The notes: generated by a model from the sequence alone, not told the origin. A stretch of 64,000 nt of DNA from Richelia sp. UBA3308 (GCA_002361335.1 DESS01000156.1:39545-103544); one strand, 5' to 3'; positions 29,601 to 37,733 are shown, numbered from the stretch's first letter. Program-made: numbers and translations.

Positions 29601-29737
29601 TCTATGTTTGACAAAGCAGTTGGTAAGTCACCGTTAGCTTCTCGTAATGCTGTGTCAACTACTCGTTGTTCTTGTTTGGTAAGAACTGTGTTGAGGACCT
29701 TGATTCTGGTTTCGAGGTTGAAAGGTTTTGATTTCAT
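20621..29737 (-). CDS. Tc toxin A subunit (TcA, TcdA/TccB-like)
   Basis: A 3038-residue protein with the architecture of the pore-forming, receptor-binding subunit of ABC toxin complexes. The helical shell region near residues 330-420 has the diagnostic SVYSPASYFVELLQYLR and RRPDLGCLEL motifs. The central part resembles the neuraminidase-like/receptor-binding region. Residues about 2390-2700 are long alpha-helical segments expected to form the translocation channel. The C-terminal 350 residues match the TcB-binding domain. The length exceeds the usual 2300-2500 residues, mostly in the N-terminal half. There is no signal peptide, as is normal for Tc proteins. It lies 303 bp downstream of the TcB-TcC gene and is probably co-transcribed. 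Confidence 0.88.
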   Translation of the reverse strand: MKSKPFNLETRIKVLNTVLTKQEQRVVDTALREANGDLPTALSNIEKKLSESEEQKQKASKLLPRVNLAYSLADLSEDNEPIVRTISERPEINNLRDMALNFNVARLTEIVDPQSVPQTISQETDDDEEKKRKFAVALQYKLFTVEPTAVLQRMVQEEEVPIADTNVRAGVVNFLANQPDFNIRTTSLYTALKKEEALSNIADEQREEVIKELKTLQRLQAISPIPEAVPVLKNANLLSAFNVTEIPESTFLKTYGNTLGEETARQVYTNALNNRIRIEQALVTMREAVRGTGLAIIDGSQPSEIRVRSMQVAADKQAVPLNLEELFGGMDYCECEECTSVYSPASYFVELLQYLRNNNLDPKDPTNPSQEKPNIHPGIKNTPLEKLFRRRPDLGCLELTCENTFTVLPYVDLVNEVMESFVVHLDEYEDDNNEPKQARLETFNVEDETTSELLAQPQHTNYQAYCLLKNAVYPFTLPYHQPIDATRIFLDYLGTSRHELLDTFRTASETCENVVLKQDEQAQLQNLHIETQNRAVDAEFLGMTQEEYIILTKEAFWSKRYFDITLKGKHIKGKSYEHNIRVKHVHEYYGYETKDEMLHTDETEKLGLTFVKEQFLPRTGIEYVDLVELLKTQFINPNYPQGKAQTILESIRFIYSSLQKLVDTSSTDPKVRFAKLIQFLETFQPFVPLLDAMLHPDPCQQQKLNWCLETKDLRRWVYCYFERIGKLIVLDSGEISQKSSRQLQIERNQQENESLMIQSYREAYRGDEEAREFPDPVGYIPTPDTCDLDKVRLTHLDGRELTVEEYDRIHRFIRLWRKMGWTIDETDKALVGLSPDSTETNGETPQNPDNCDYVGFDVFTDDCSSINHSGDDGGCDDQTQDNWNCPDIPEVTYEITPELLHQLVAVRKLLDQTGLPLAKLLTFWANISTVGEKSLYSRLFLTHNLLGIDKVFKADADGNYLTQSAKITDHLPVLMAALKLKADDITALRAFCEIPDVLTIPNLSVLYRHSLLAKILHIKIAELPDAIELFGNPFPKAWDTLSLLETWGKMEDAGFNFRQLNYIIQNSDDKLRPLAPAKKTILQITKTLYDGLNAIDSNHPDIIEENKEEATAELVRAKTGLFFEPAVVEQIISLLEGTKVYATNAPLNLTINIPESQKTLANKLKYSNQKDATPPSAGLQVTGILTEEEKIQAKALSTNPKWKEAIDRVSKQPQNIFNDVLFGIFHNPTEVKEKLLAGDVLPPDGDTPLEKRFYFLQYFLPFLREYLAHRLIVDTVAGSMSLPTDVTEALLSNLLEVGTANQSAISILENIKAQSAGSSNNWKGYLIPPTDEAYAFVAKSETQPSPLILDGEEIRFEYQQEDPSNVWSTDPTAKKLKSGKLYSLEVSGQQPQYIQWKTVSITKAPIPTSALLPDYSQGSEVDEVFKKLSKVALLINGFNLSVDELTYWQTHASDFDQFNLNAITLQHWLRLQAYTTLRKSLPKTETNLLDLFEWATKADDTTKLVEKIADVTLWKQENIEKLVKVEHFDLKRLDAFRNEVNLIKLQQALVVADKIAIDIDKLFEWAKPTSKFWVCHQIAEDIRKAIRARFDQEDWEQVVKPLNDELRNNQKQALIDYLLVQDVLREWEVVDADSLFEFFLIDVQMDACMETSRIKQAISSIQLFIQRCFLGLEEKDGVKNDVLDRDRWEWMQRYRVWEANRKVFLYPENWIEPELRDDKSPFYKELESELLQKDINTQTVQDALKSYLFKVDEVANLKVVGLFVEQEIDKDGKPVFDNNPVYIKLHIFARTRNAPYFFYYRYFHIGEKNWYPWEKVQVDIPSYDEENKDNGTIEKNGTYLIPVVWNQRLLIFFPQFTKKTVPVMVPDTIDPNEEIPVSKPIEGWEIKMGWSEYRNSKWTQKQLSAEAIYDIPTSSNALPDVSSYEFIPRLVTNPSEIVIDICDSKDKLLNDAFHFAGSQIIKGDKKGTHTVDFDFHYTKDTPPQIHSLQAQGAGELLLSTEEPYFDDQKTLVEIYYQKKLTETKLNFYHPFADELLGKLTTGNLNDLFDYYNNNVNDLDDAYGVYKDSYHELKRSYSLYNWEAAFHAPMLLVDRLLKSQQFEQALKMCHYVFNPLAEGDGKERFWQFPPFKVVDAKNVLEKLFIGLQPNTPDNTPNQQINKWRDKPFQPHVIARSRPVAYMKWVVMKYIEILIAWGDYLFRQDTIETLNQATQLYVLAAHIYGPRGHKIPKRGKTQPQTYRSLLDKWDAFGNAMVELELAFPFSNQTPFPIGVSNGVVGLANIFGFATSLYFCIPDNPKLRGLRDTIDDRLFKIRHCQNIEGVFRKLPLFEPPIDPALLVQAAAQGLSLANVLNDLNTPAPNYRFYYLLQKALEVCAELKSMGNAFLSAKEKKDAEALSQLRVKHEITMHNLLMKVKEQQLEEAEKSLNALQQNRKSPVYRLQHYLQLIGEDLGTVPDGNTDFGELANQIEQPVDESGLKLDPIEKEELEKATEAKNKQKNIGRIETLASTLHILPIVDAKAQPLGVGIGVAIGGTMLGNAAQAIAKYMQIEASELSYQSSNASRKGGFLRQLQDRVQQANIAGYEIKNIDKQILTQKIRINIANSEFTNQQQNINNAQEVEEFLRSKYTNEELYTWMEGQIRTLYYQAYTLAYDLAKKAEKVFRFERGLTISNFIQFGYWDATHDGLLAGERLYIGLKQLEAAYQEKRGYDYEVTKHVSLRQINPLALIQLKETGKCEFALPEVLFDMDHPGHYMRRIKSVALTVPCVVGPYTSLNCTLRLLEHKFRTSAIAKDKNSYAEKIDETDERFSTVNVPITSIAVSSGQNDSGVFELNFNSERYIPFEGAGVISKWQLELPEKFRQFDYDTISDVLLHIRYTALEGGDKLKEPAAESVQGYIKSVEELSRQEGLFAAFDLKHDFASEWHQAMQSATDSTERVLILNNLHERLPIFTRGRKPEKTQATDVYLFTNAAISASKLMLKQATDEVAFADGTPVGETMKSFVIKDNNLPMNGWELKIKDRETEIDQLWLIVRYVLK

Positions 29738-30040
29738 GGTTTTAAATTATTTAATGATTGACAGGTGTGAGTTTTTCTGACCAACTAAGTTTGTGTTCTG
29801 AGAATTAGTTTTTGTGTTGGATTATGAGTAATCGCTTTACTAATGGGTGTATTTGGGATGGAGAATTTGCTTAGGTTGGTGTGTGGCTGGCATTGAGGTA
29901 CTCTATAAGATTGGGTCTACCACTGGCTCATTTTTGATAGATGATAATGTTGGGTTTCGTGTCCTCAAACCAACCTACAAGATCGGGCGATCGCACTAAA
30001 TCTGTCTCTTGATGTGCGGTTAATTCGGTGATTTAAGAAT
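29738..30040. other. Gap between the two Tc toxin genes
   Basis: 303 bases without a convincing gene. A lone TGTGAG near 29765 does not match the tandem promoter. No immunity-type small gene follows the effector end of the TcB-TcC gene. Confidence 0.5.
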
Positions 30041-33000
30041 TTAATCCCATAGAAGTGGCTCATAAAAACTAAGATCGTAACTAAACATTTCTCCATATTC
30101 ATTCATAATTTCAAGTGTGCGACTTATTTCATCTGCCTGACGTATGATTTTCGCAGTTTGCCTCATGGCATTCGTAGCTTTTGGACTCTTCTCTAATCTT
30201 GTTGTCTGGTTATAAATATATTCCTCGGTTCCTTGTAACCCATACTTTCTTGTTTCATTGAGCTTGCCCAATGCTTTCGCAACTTCTCCAGGTTTAAATC
30301 CTGATACAAATTTTGCTTCAACAATTTCCACCTTTTTGGGTGAAACTTTGGATTTATACACCCTATCCATTCCTTGACCATTTCCTTCAAACTGGCTTGG
30401 AATAGAGCTTTTACCTTCTTTCAATTTTTGTCTATCAAGTTTTTCGAGGTGAATTTTTTCTTTTCTCTGAATATTAGTATTTTTGGCAAAAATAGGAACT
30501 TTTTTGTCACCAGAAACAGCAGTTCTCATTTTGCCATGTGAACTTAAATCACTTAATTTCGCCTTTACGTTTGGAGTCGCAGCTTTTGCTCCTGCAGTAG
30601 TCCCTACAGCCTCTACAACTGCTGCTGTGCCATGCCTTCCTGCTTGACGATACTCCTCTCGACCATATGCTTCTTTTGCTTCATATACTGATGTTAATAT
30701 GCTGTATATAGGATTTAGCTGACTCGCTGCCATGTAAACTCCCTCAATACCACCACCATAATCGTTATATGAATCAGCCATCGATTCTAAGATTTTTAAG
30801 TTTTTGCCTACAGGATCTACTGCTGTCTCTACTACACCAACGACTATATCTGATAGACTTTCACCAATTCCCATGGCAAGTTGTGCGCTAGAAGGTAAAT
30901 CTTGCTCTTTTATGCCAAGTGTTTGAAAACCAAATTCTACTAAATGATTTTTTACTTCTTCCCAATTTTCTGAAATATTTAAACCTTGTTCCCCCGTAGG
31001 ATCATGTATATTGATGGGATTACCTCTGACAAAAAAATATAAATTAATTCCATCAATAAGTCCTATGGGATCTGTTGCCGTCCACCTCCCTAACCACGGC
31101 ACATAATAACGCACGCCATGATAATAAAGTCCCGTTTCCTCATCCCGTTCTTTCCCCGTATACCGATACCGTTTCACTGCTGCCTTAATCGCTTTATCCA
31201 CCGCCTGATAAGCCGTACTGCCATATGGGAAATATTCCTCATAAGAAATCACATTACCCCGATTATCCAATTCCAAACTGACCGAACCCAGATGATTACC
31301 GAACTGAAACCGAATCAACTGGTTTGGTGATTCATTATCAGGATTGCTGATAGTTTTCGTCTCCACCAATGCAATACGCTGCTTGTCATCCATAATATGC
31401 AACGTCTCCCGTTCTAATTTGATATCTTCCCCATTGCTATTAAATTCGCGGTAAATCTCAAACCCACCCAGATAAATCCGCTCCTGCTTGCGGGTACCAT
31501 TGTGCCGTTCGGTCACTTTACGCACCCGCTGCCCCCCAGCATCGTAGACATAAAAGGTTGTCTCCGGCACTTTATCAGGTGGCGGTGTATCATTCACAGC
31601 CTGCCGAGAAGTAGCACTCAACTGATTCTTATAATCCCACTGCATCAATGACAGGTGCGGCATACTGGTCATGTTACCGTGGGCATCGTAGGTGTAATTT
31701 TCAGTCCTTGCACCTACATTTGTGCTACTCAAGCGATTGCTCTGCTTGGCAGGTTCAATCAAACTCGGCTCATTATAAGCATAACTGCGCGTCCAATTGC
31801 CGTTTGCTGCTTGGTGAATCAGTTTCTCAAAATTACCAACCGCATCATAAAGATATTGTTCGGTATAATTCCGCATCGCTTGTCCGTCGTTTGGGTGTGG
31901 CAGGTTAACGCGAAATTCATCGTTCCAGTTGGTTTCTGGTTGCTTAATCTGTCCAATATGCTCCCGTCCCGATGCCTCAATCAATCGGTAAATCGCATCG
32001 TAAATATAATCACAGTGCGGTAAGACGACTTGCTCCTTGAAAAAAATGGTTTGCTGGGCATCGTCGCGGATGCGGGTAATGTTACCAACGGGGTCGTAGG
32101 TATAAAACAAGTCTTGCAATCTCGCACCACCCCCCGTGGTCTTTAGATGAGTGAGACGGAAAGTTTTTTTGTCGTAGCTATATTCAGTTTGCGCCCCATT
32201 GCCATATTCAATCTTTATGCGCTGTCCTTTTTCGTTATAGTCAATGTTGTTCACTGGCTGGAAATTGGCTGACAGTGGATCGAGTAAAGTTGTCGGTTCC
32301 CCAGTTTCTCCCAACCAAGCATCTATCCGTTCCAGTAAATTTGCCTCATTGTAGCGAGGACGAATGACATTGATTTTTGTGTTTTCTTGGTCACTATGGG
32401 GGACAACCAATTGAATTGGTCGATTCAGGGCATCATAGTGGGTGCTGCTGCTAAAAACTTCCACTTCTAAACTAGGTTCGGGATTGCGCGACCAATCGGG
32501 AATGATTTTATAATCCTGGACTAGTTGACGGGTGCTGCGTTCCAGATTTCCCTTAAAGTCGAATGACTCATTGGTGACTACCCCAGCACTATCGAAATGC
32601 TGATAAATTCTGCCGCGATGATTTTTGATATCTCCCTGTGCTTCACCATACAGAGTTTTTTCAGCCAGTATCTCACCTTCCGTACCAGCCTTGACAAATA
32701 ATTGGGTCGGACGCAATAACTCATCATAAGTAGTACGCAAAACATGGTCGCGGCTATCCCACATCCGAATCGGCTTACCTGCCACGTTGTTGAGCATCCA
32801 TCGCTCTCCCGCTTCCATGCTGGCTTGATGAATCACGTTTCCCAGCAGGTCATAGTCATATTTCATGACAATACGTTCAAGAGCATCCGTTACCGCACGC
32901 TGATTCCCTTCGATGTCCAACTCAACGTGGGTGCGATATTTCTGCTCATTGCCATTAGTATCCTGGCCATTATCGGCAATAGTCAAAAATGTGCGTCCTA

Positions 33001-36000
33001 AGGTGTCGAAATGGGCAATGGTGGGAGTATCGGCGTGTTTTGCCGCTTTTTCAGCCGCGCTTTTCTCCTCCGTACCTTGTGCCCCACTGATACGCTTTTG
33101 ATACCAAGTAGGCAAATACTCCTTATCTAACAGTTTGGTAAAAAATGCCTGGACATCTACATCGGTTTTGGGATCAAAAGTCACCGTGTCGTTAACATCG
33201 TAGGTTGTTTGCTGCCAGGGGTCGAATACGACTTTCTCGTAGGTATGGTTCGGATGCAACGTGGCAACAACCCGCTCAACTGGGTCGTAAAATAGCGTGC
33301 TGCTGACCCCATGTTTTTCAATGCCAAATTTGTGTGTAGGGCTGAAAAACGGCTCATATTGCTTGACTGGTTTGCCTTTGTTGTTGTAGATTGTCGCCCC
33401 AGTACCCACCCAACGGGGATTGACAATGGGTGAGTTCGGGAGATTTGGGTCGAGAAGACCAGGTTCCGCTTGCACCTTAGTCTGTGCTTCCCGTCCAAAG
33501 CCATCGGAATAGACGAAACTCAGTTGAACTTTGGATTGCTGCCCTGCTTCTAAATCGCTAACATGGGTTTCCCGAGTAATTGATGCTGCACAGGCTGGAG
33601 TGCGATTGAGGTCGTAAATAATCCGCGTTGTGGCAGTTCCCAGATGCTGGGCTGCTAGTGAATGTGGGTCGTTAGCATCAAAGAATGCTTTGATTTCATC
33701 ATCGGTGAGGTCAGCTTTAAAATTCGCAAACGTATCTCCTTTATTTTCGCTCTCCTTACCCATTACGGCTGTACCAACCACCATCCCCAAGGCATCAAAC
33801 CTCACCTGGGAACGGTTACCATTTGGGTCGGTCAACTGTTCCGGTTGCATGGTGCGGTAATTGTTACGAATCTGCACCGTATTATTGAGTGGATCGACTG
33901 TCTTAATTACGAGTAAGTGATAGTTGTCGTAGGTACTGGTATAAAGATTACCAAACGGGTCTTTGACTTGAACAGGTAAATAGAACTGAGTCGAGTCAAA
34001 TGCTTGCCGACCCGAGGGAATCCACCAGTCACCATCTTGCTGTACGTACTTACCTTCGTTACTTAGTAGTACATTTAGCTCATTAGAAGTCAGCTTACTG
34101 CTGTAAACTTGAGTCAGCAATCCCGGTGTAAATGCCAATTTAAAACTTTCACAGGGGAGAGCTAATGATTCCACCTCACCTAAGTTCAAACGAGTTGGAT
34201 CGGTTGTGTTTGCTTGACTATCAGTTCGGTAAAAATTTCTAATATGCTCAATTACCCGCTTTTGTAACACTCCAGCAGTAGGAGTTGCTTCATAAGCAAG
34301 GTTACTTGCAGTTGAAAGTTTTTCTCGTACTTCTTCTAAAATGTAGAGATTTGCAGCAGGTAAACCAGTTATTTCATAAGTAATAGTTTCAATCGGAATG
34401 CCAATCCGATACCAATTGTCCTCATTAGGTTTATTGGTTACTTTATTTTCGGTGTAGGTAACTAAAGGTTTACTTTGTTCCAGGTATTCAGTAGTTTTAC
34501 GAGGATAAGCAATCGCCACCGACTTTAATCCATTACCAAACTCATCCACCTCCAGCGTCATCCCATGGGTGACACGCGGGTCGTCCGGATTGCGTTCGTA
34601 ATGATAATCGATGGTTTCGCGATCGCGAGCAAAAAACACGGCATGACGATTGGTTTGCTGTGCTTGCTCCAAGCGAATTTCGTAACTTCGCTCGGAAACA
34701 CTGTAGGGATGGGGTTGTTTGTCCGAATCATCCAGCGCGTAGATTTCCTGTCTCAGAATTCTGCCTTTGAGCGATCGCGCTGCTTGGCGTTCCTCCTCGG
34801 CTGTTAATAGTGAAGGCGCTGCTTGGCGTTCCTCCTCGGCTGTCAATCCAGTAGGTAAAATCGTATCCGGTAAAAGCGAAGCCTCAAATTTCGCCTCAAT
34901 TATCTTTCGTTGTGCCTCCGTTGCATCGGGTGGTATTTGATACTGCGGTTCCCGATAGTATTCCTGCTTGGCAAAGAAACTGGAAATATGTTCGTTATCT
35001 ACATAAACCCCAGTGTGAAACCAGGTTTTGGTATGCACGGGTGGTACAAAAGAAGCCGCATCCAAATTTGTACTTTCAGATGTTGTATCACCAGGTTGAA
35101 TTGTACCTATTTCTTCCGTATCCCACTGTTCCACCATGCCAAAGCCACGAAATTCCCGCTCCACACCATCGAAATAGCCGTGGTGATAGGCATAGCGAGA
35201 AACAAAGCGGTTGCCAGAAACGCGGTCGTAGGTTTCCACCCGTTCCACTACATGCACTGGAAAGGGAATCTTTGTAATCCAGGGTTTACCTGCTAATTTA
35301 TCTTGCAGGTAAAATTTAGTGGAGGACGTATACTGGACAACAGTTTCTGCACCCAGATTATTCACTGTTTTAATTAACAAATGGGGTTTTTGTCCGCCCA
35401 TCAAATCGATGTAGCGCATGGCACTGGACGCACTACCGGGTAAAGGAGAAGACCATACCAAACAAGCTGTACCATTTCCCAACAGGTCGATTGTCGTCAC
35501 TGAAGCCACATTATCAATTGCCGGAAAACTCTTTAAAACCCGTTTTGCTGCCCAACTATTACCCGACTGATTGAAATAAACCTGAACACCTTCCCCACTC
35601 AGGTAAAGAATATCCGTCGTCCCAGAACCATCAATATCTGCCAACACAATCCGCCGCTGGTTAAAGATACCGGGAGCATCAAACCAAGGGGCATTATCCA
35701 TCGTTACCTTTGCCCCAAATCGTCCATATCCCAGATTTGCCCAGTAACACACCTCCCCATTGCGAATCCGCACAATATCCGTCAACCCATCCCCGGACAT
35801 ATCCGCCAAGTAAATCGACTGGGTACTGTCAAAAAATACAATACGCGGTCCCTTCTCCTCATCCCAGGGTTGATGTACTCGTTGTGCTGTCCCAAACCCA
35901 TCTTCTGCTAAAGACGGATGCCAAACAAAACAATCATCTTCTGTAATTAGAATGTCGCTGTGTCCATCCCCATCCAAGTCAATAAATTTTAGGTTGGGGT

Positions 36001-37585
36001 TGTCCCAATCAAGGTTCGGCAAAGATTTAAAAGCAACAAATGATTCCCAACCTTCTTCATGAGTACGTTCGTAAAAACCAGGAGTTGGACTGCGTAAAGC
36101 CACCAAGTCAAGCTGACCATCCCCTGCTAAGTCAAGAAACTGTCCGCGATTAGAAAGATTACTTACAGGTTTACTACCTACTAATTCAACTGGGGCAAAA
36201 CGTGCTTCAAAATGTTTAGAACCATTGATTTGCACAGAATTAACCGGACTGAGATTGCGCTTATAAAACCACCCATTACCTTGCTCGGTTAAAATTCCTG
36301 ACAATCCTTCCCCATCTAAATCAACCCACTGGTATCGCGTACCATCGATTCCCTGGGGCAAATTCTCCAAACTGCTTGGGTCAACATCACGTACCGTCTC
36401 ATCAATATTGGCTTCGCTGTAACTAAACTCCAGAGGGGGCAAGGATTTCTGAATATAACCGCCTGACTGATTTCGTTTATAGCCCGTCTGTGTCACTGAA
36501 ACAAGTTTGGAATAAATCAGATTCCGCACATCTGTGGGATTTGACTCGTAGGAATAGGTAAAGTCCGTTGAGCGCACCAAACAATCGCGTCCAATTTCTG
36601 CTTCTTCCGGAAAATGATGAAACATCAACACCCGCTGACACAGCCGATAAGTGCGGACTTCAAAACCTGCTCTGTAAGAAGAAAACGGGTCATTGCGAAC
36701 AGACCACTCTCCTGAGTCATCCGGTTTGGGGTCATTTAAATCATGTTCACCGTAGTCAAATACCACTTCAAACAGCCAATCTGTGTCTGTTAGGTCAGAC
36801 TGCACCAACCGAGAAACCCGATTTCCGTATTTGACTCGCTTTAAGTAACGGTTTGCAGAACGACTCTTTGGGGTACGGTTACCCTCGTGTGCTTGCGATG
36901 TGTCTACACCCTGGGAATTTTCTGGGTTGTATTCGTAGCGGATGACATTACCTTTATCATCGTAGCTTTCACAAATCAGCCAGCTAAAAATATGTGTTGG
37001 TTCATCAGGCTCAGTAATACGACTTTCCGCAGTTTTACCGTACAGGGTTGTAATATTATCTTTAGAAATAGAGCGCCAGTGAGTTTCACCCGAATCCAAT
37101 TTTGTCCAGCGTTCAATGCGGGCAAATAATCCCTCAATTCGAGGACGATATTTGCGAATACGATAGCCATCCCGCAGTGTTTCATCTACAGTACTATCAG
37201 CTTTGAGTACAGGTACCAAATCTTCTGCACCAGAGAGAATAAAGACATCCGATTCTTCCAAATCCCGATAACGAGGTAAACCTTTATCCGTCTTGCGTGT
37301 AATGGAAGGGAGCGACAAGTTCCAACCCAAACCAAATACGCCATTTCCAGTACCCGAATCATAGGAAAGGGAAAGCTCCGGAGCAAAACCAGAACGACCG
37401 GGAGTAGTAGCAATCGGTACACTCATCGAACCAGTGCCAGTCACGGGGTTTGCTGCAAACTTCTCACCCATACCTTTAACTGCACCTCCCCCCTTCGGTA
37501 AAGATACAGCTTGAGGAGGTGCAAAATAGTTTTTCTCCTGCTCTGTGGCTTGTTTATTATCATTTTGGTTTGAGTGAGCGAGCAT
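30041..37585 (-). CDS. Natural TcB-TcC fusion toxin with C-terminal effector
   Basis: A 2514-residue protein joining the two cocoon subunits of a Tc toxin. Residues about 20-350 are the SpvB-type N-terminus (SLPKGGGAVKG, LSYDSGTGNGVFGLGW). Residues about 415-710 hold FG-GAP/VCBS-like repeats such as FIDLDGDGHSD and LADIDGSGTTD, forming the TcA-binding propeller. Residues to about 1400 are the TcdB mid domains. Residues about 1400-2198 are RHS/YD repeats ending in the RHS core with YYHGVRYYVPWLGRW and DPIGLIDGINLYFF, which is the self-cleavage region in TcC. Residues about 2199-2514 are the hypervariable effector. A 13-residue unit, LTAEEERQAA(P/R)SL, is duplicated in tandem near residue 930. 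A tandem CTCA promoter lies upstream at 37701-37733. Confidence 0.9.
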   Translation of the reverse strand: MLAHSNQNDNKQATEQEKNYFAPPQAVSLPKGGGAVKGMGEKFAANPVTGTGSMSVPIATTPGRSGFAPELSLSYDSGTGNGVFGLGWNLSLPSITRKTDKGLPRYRDLEESDVFILSGAEDLVPVLKADSTVDETLRDGYRIRKYRPRIEGLFARIERWTKLDSGETHWRSISKDNITTLYGKTAESRITEPDEPTHIFSWLICESYDDKGNVIRYEYNPENSQGVDTSQAHEGNRTPKSRSANRYLKRVKYGNRVSRLVQSDLTDTDWLFEVVFDYGEHDLNDPKPDDSGEWSVRNDPFSSYRAGFEVRTYRLCQRVLMFHHFPEEAEIGRDCLVRSTDFTYSYESNPTDVRNLIYSKLVSVTQTGYKRNQSGGYIQKSLPPLEFSYSEANIDETVRDVDPSSLENLPQGIDGTRYQWVDLDGEGLSGILTEQGNGWFYKRNLSPVNSVQINGSKHFEARFAPVELVGSKPVSNLSNRGQFLDLAGDGQLDLVALRSPTPGFYERTHEEGWESFVAFKSLPNLDWDNPNLKFIDLDGDGHSDILITEDDCFVWHPSLAEDGFGTAQRVHQPWDEEKGPRIVFFDSTQSIYLADMSGDGLTDIVRIRNGEVCYWANLGYGRFGAKVTMDNAPWFDAPGIFNQRRIVLADIDGSGTTDILYLSGEGVQVYFNQSGNSWAAKRVLKSFPAIDNVASVTTIDLLGNGTACLVWSSPLPGSASSAMRYIDLMGGQKPHLLIKTVNNLGAETVVQYTSSTKFYLQDKLAGKPWITKIPFPVHVVERVETYDRVSGNRFVSRYAYHHGYFDGVEREFRGFGMVEQWDTEEIGTIQPGDTTSESTNLDAASFVPPVHTKTWFHTGVYVDNEHISSFFAKQEYYREPQYQIPPDATEAQRKIIEAKFEASLLPDTILPTGLTAEEERQAAPSLLTAEEERQAARSLKGRILRQEIYALDDSDKQPHPYSVSERSYEIRLEQAQQTNRHAVFFARDRETIDYHYERNPDDPRVTHGMTLEVDEFGNGLKSVAIAYPRKTTEYLEQSKPLVTYTENKVTNKPNEDNWYRIGIPIETITYEITGLPAANLYILEEVREKLSTASNLAYEATPTAGVLQKRVIEHIRNFYRTDSQANTTDPTRLNLGEVESLALPCESFKLAFTPGLLTQVYSSKLTSNELNVLLSNEGKYVQQDGDWWIPSGRQAFDSTQFYLPVQVKDPFGNLYTSTYDNYHLLVIKTVDPLNNTVQIRNNYRTMQPEQLTDPNGNRSQVRFDALGMVVGTAVMGKESENKGDTFANFKADLTDDEIKAFFDANDPHSLAAQHLGTATTRIIYDLNRTPACAASITRETHVSDLEAGQQSKVQLSFVYSDGFGREAQTKVQAEPGLLDPNLPNSPIVNPRWVGTGATIYNNKGKPVKQYEPFFSPTHKFGIEKHGVSSTLFYDPVERVVATLHPNHTYEKVVFDPWQQTTYDVNDTVTFDPKTDVDVQAFFTKLLDKEYLPTWYQKRISGAQGTEEKSAAEKAAKHADTPTIAHFDTLGRTFLTIADNGQDTNGNEQKYRTHVELDIEGNQRAVTDALERIVMKYDYDLLGNVIHQASMEAGERWMLNNVAGKPIRMWDSRDHVLRTTYDELLRPTQLFVKAGTEGEILAEKTLYGEAQGDIKNHRGRIYQHFDSAGVVTNESFDFKGNLERSTRQLVQDYKIIPDWSRNPEPSLEVEVFSSSTHYDALNRPIQLVVPHSDQENTKINVIRPRYNEANLLERIDAWLGETGEPTTLLDPLSANFQPVNNIDYNEKGQRIKIEYGNGAQTEYSYDKKTFRLTHLKTTGGGARLQDLFYTYDPVGNITRIRDDAQQTIFFKEQVVLPHCDYIYDAIYRLIEASGREHIGQIKQPETNWNDEFRVNLPHPNDGQAMRNYTEQYLYDAVGNFEKLIHQAANGNWTRSYAYNEPSLIEPAKQSNRLSSTNVGARTENYTYDAHGNMTSMPHLSLMQWDYKNQLSATSRQAVNDTPPPDKVPETTFYVYDAGGQRVRKVTERHNGTRKQERIYLGGFEIYREFNSNGEDIKLERETLHIMDDKQRIALVETKTISNPDNESPNQLIRFQFGNHLGSVSLELDNRGNVISYEEYFPYGSTAYQAVDKAIKAAVKRYRYTGKERDEETGLYYHGVRYYVPWLGRWTATDPIGLIDGINLYFFVRGNPINIHDPTGEQGLNISENWEEVKNHLVEFGFQTLGIKEQDLPSSAQLAMGIGESLSDIVVGVVETAVDPVGKNLKILESMADSYNDYGGGIEGVYMAASQLNPIYSILTSVYEAKEAYGREEYRQAGRHGTAAVVEAVGTTAGAKAATPNVKAKLSDLSSHGKMRTAVSGDKKVPIFAKNTNIQRKEKIHLEKLDRQKLKEGKSSIPSQFEGNGQGMDRVYKSKVSPKKVEIVEAKFVSGFKPGEVAKALGKLNETRKYGLQGTEEYIYNQTTRLEKSPKATNAMRQTAKIIRQADEISRTLEIMNEYGEMFSYDLSFYEPLLWD
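34777..34843. repeat. 39-bp period tandem duplication inside the TcB part
   Basis: Two 28-bp identical cores at 34777-34804 and 34816-34843, period 39 bp, encode two in-frame copies of a 13-residue acidic helix. This looks like recent slippage or a local duplication. Confidence 0.75.
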
Positions 37586-37700
37586 AAATTTATACCTTTA
37601 AATATTGGACTAACTTTATCCTTGTTACGAATCAAGCAAAAATAACTTGCTTATCGGATAAGTAAGTATAAATAAACCTAAATATGTAATCTTCAAATTC

Positions 37701-37733
37701 AAAGTAGGAGAAAAATGTGAGGAACTTGTGAAG
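37701..37733 (-). promoter_or_regulatory. Tandem CTCA promoter of the Tc toxin genes
   Basis: Gene-strand order: CTTCA, 6 bp, CCTCA, 11 bp, TACTTT. The -10 is 116 bp before the TcB-TcC start codon. No equivalent site precedes the TcA gene. Confidence 0.7.

Noticed and set aside
29316..29780. 154-codon plus-strand frame over the start of the TcA gene
   Set aside because: It is a mirror of the strongly supported TcA coding sequence, with no ribosome site or recognisable product.
29760..29790. TGTGAGTTTTTCTGACC before the TcA gene as a tandem promoter
   Set aside because: The repeats are 10 bp apart, the second is poor, and no TA hexamer lies at the required distance.
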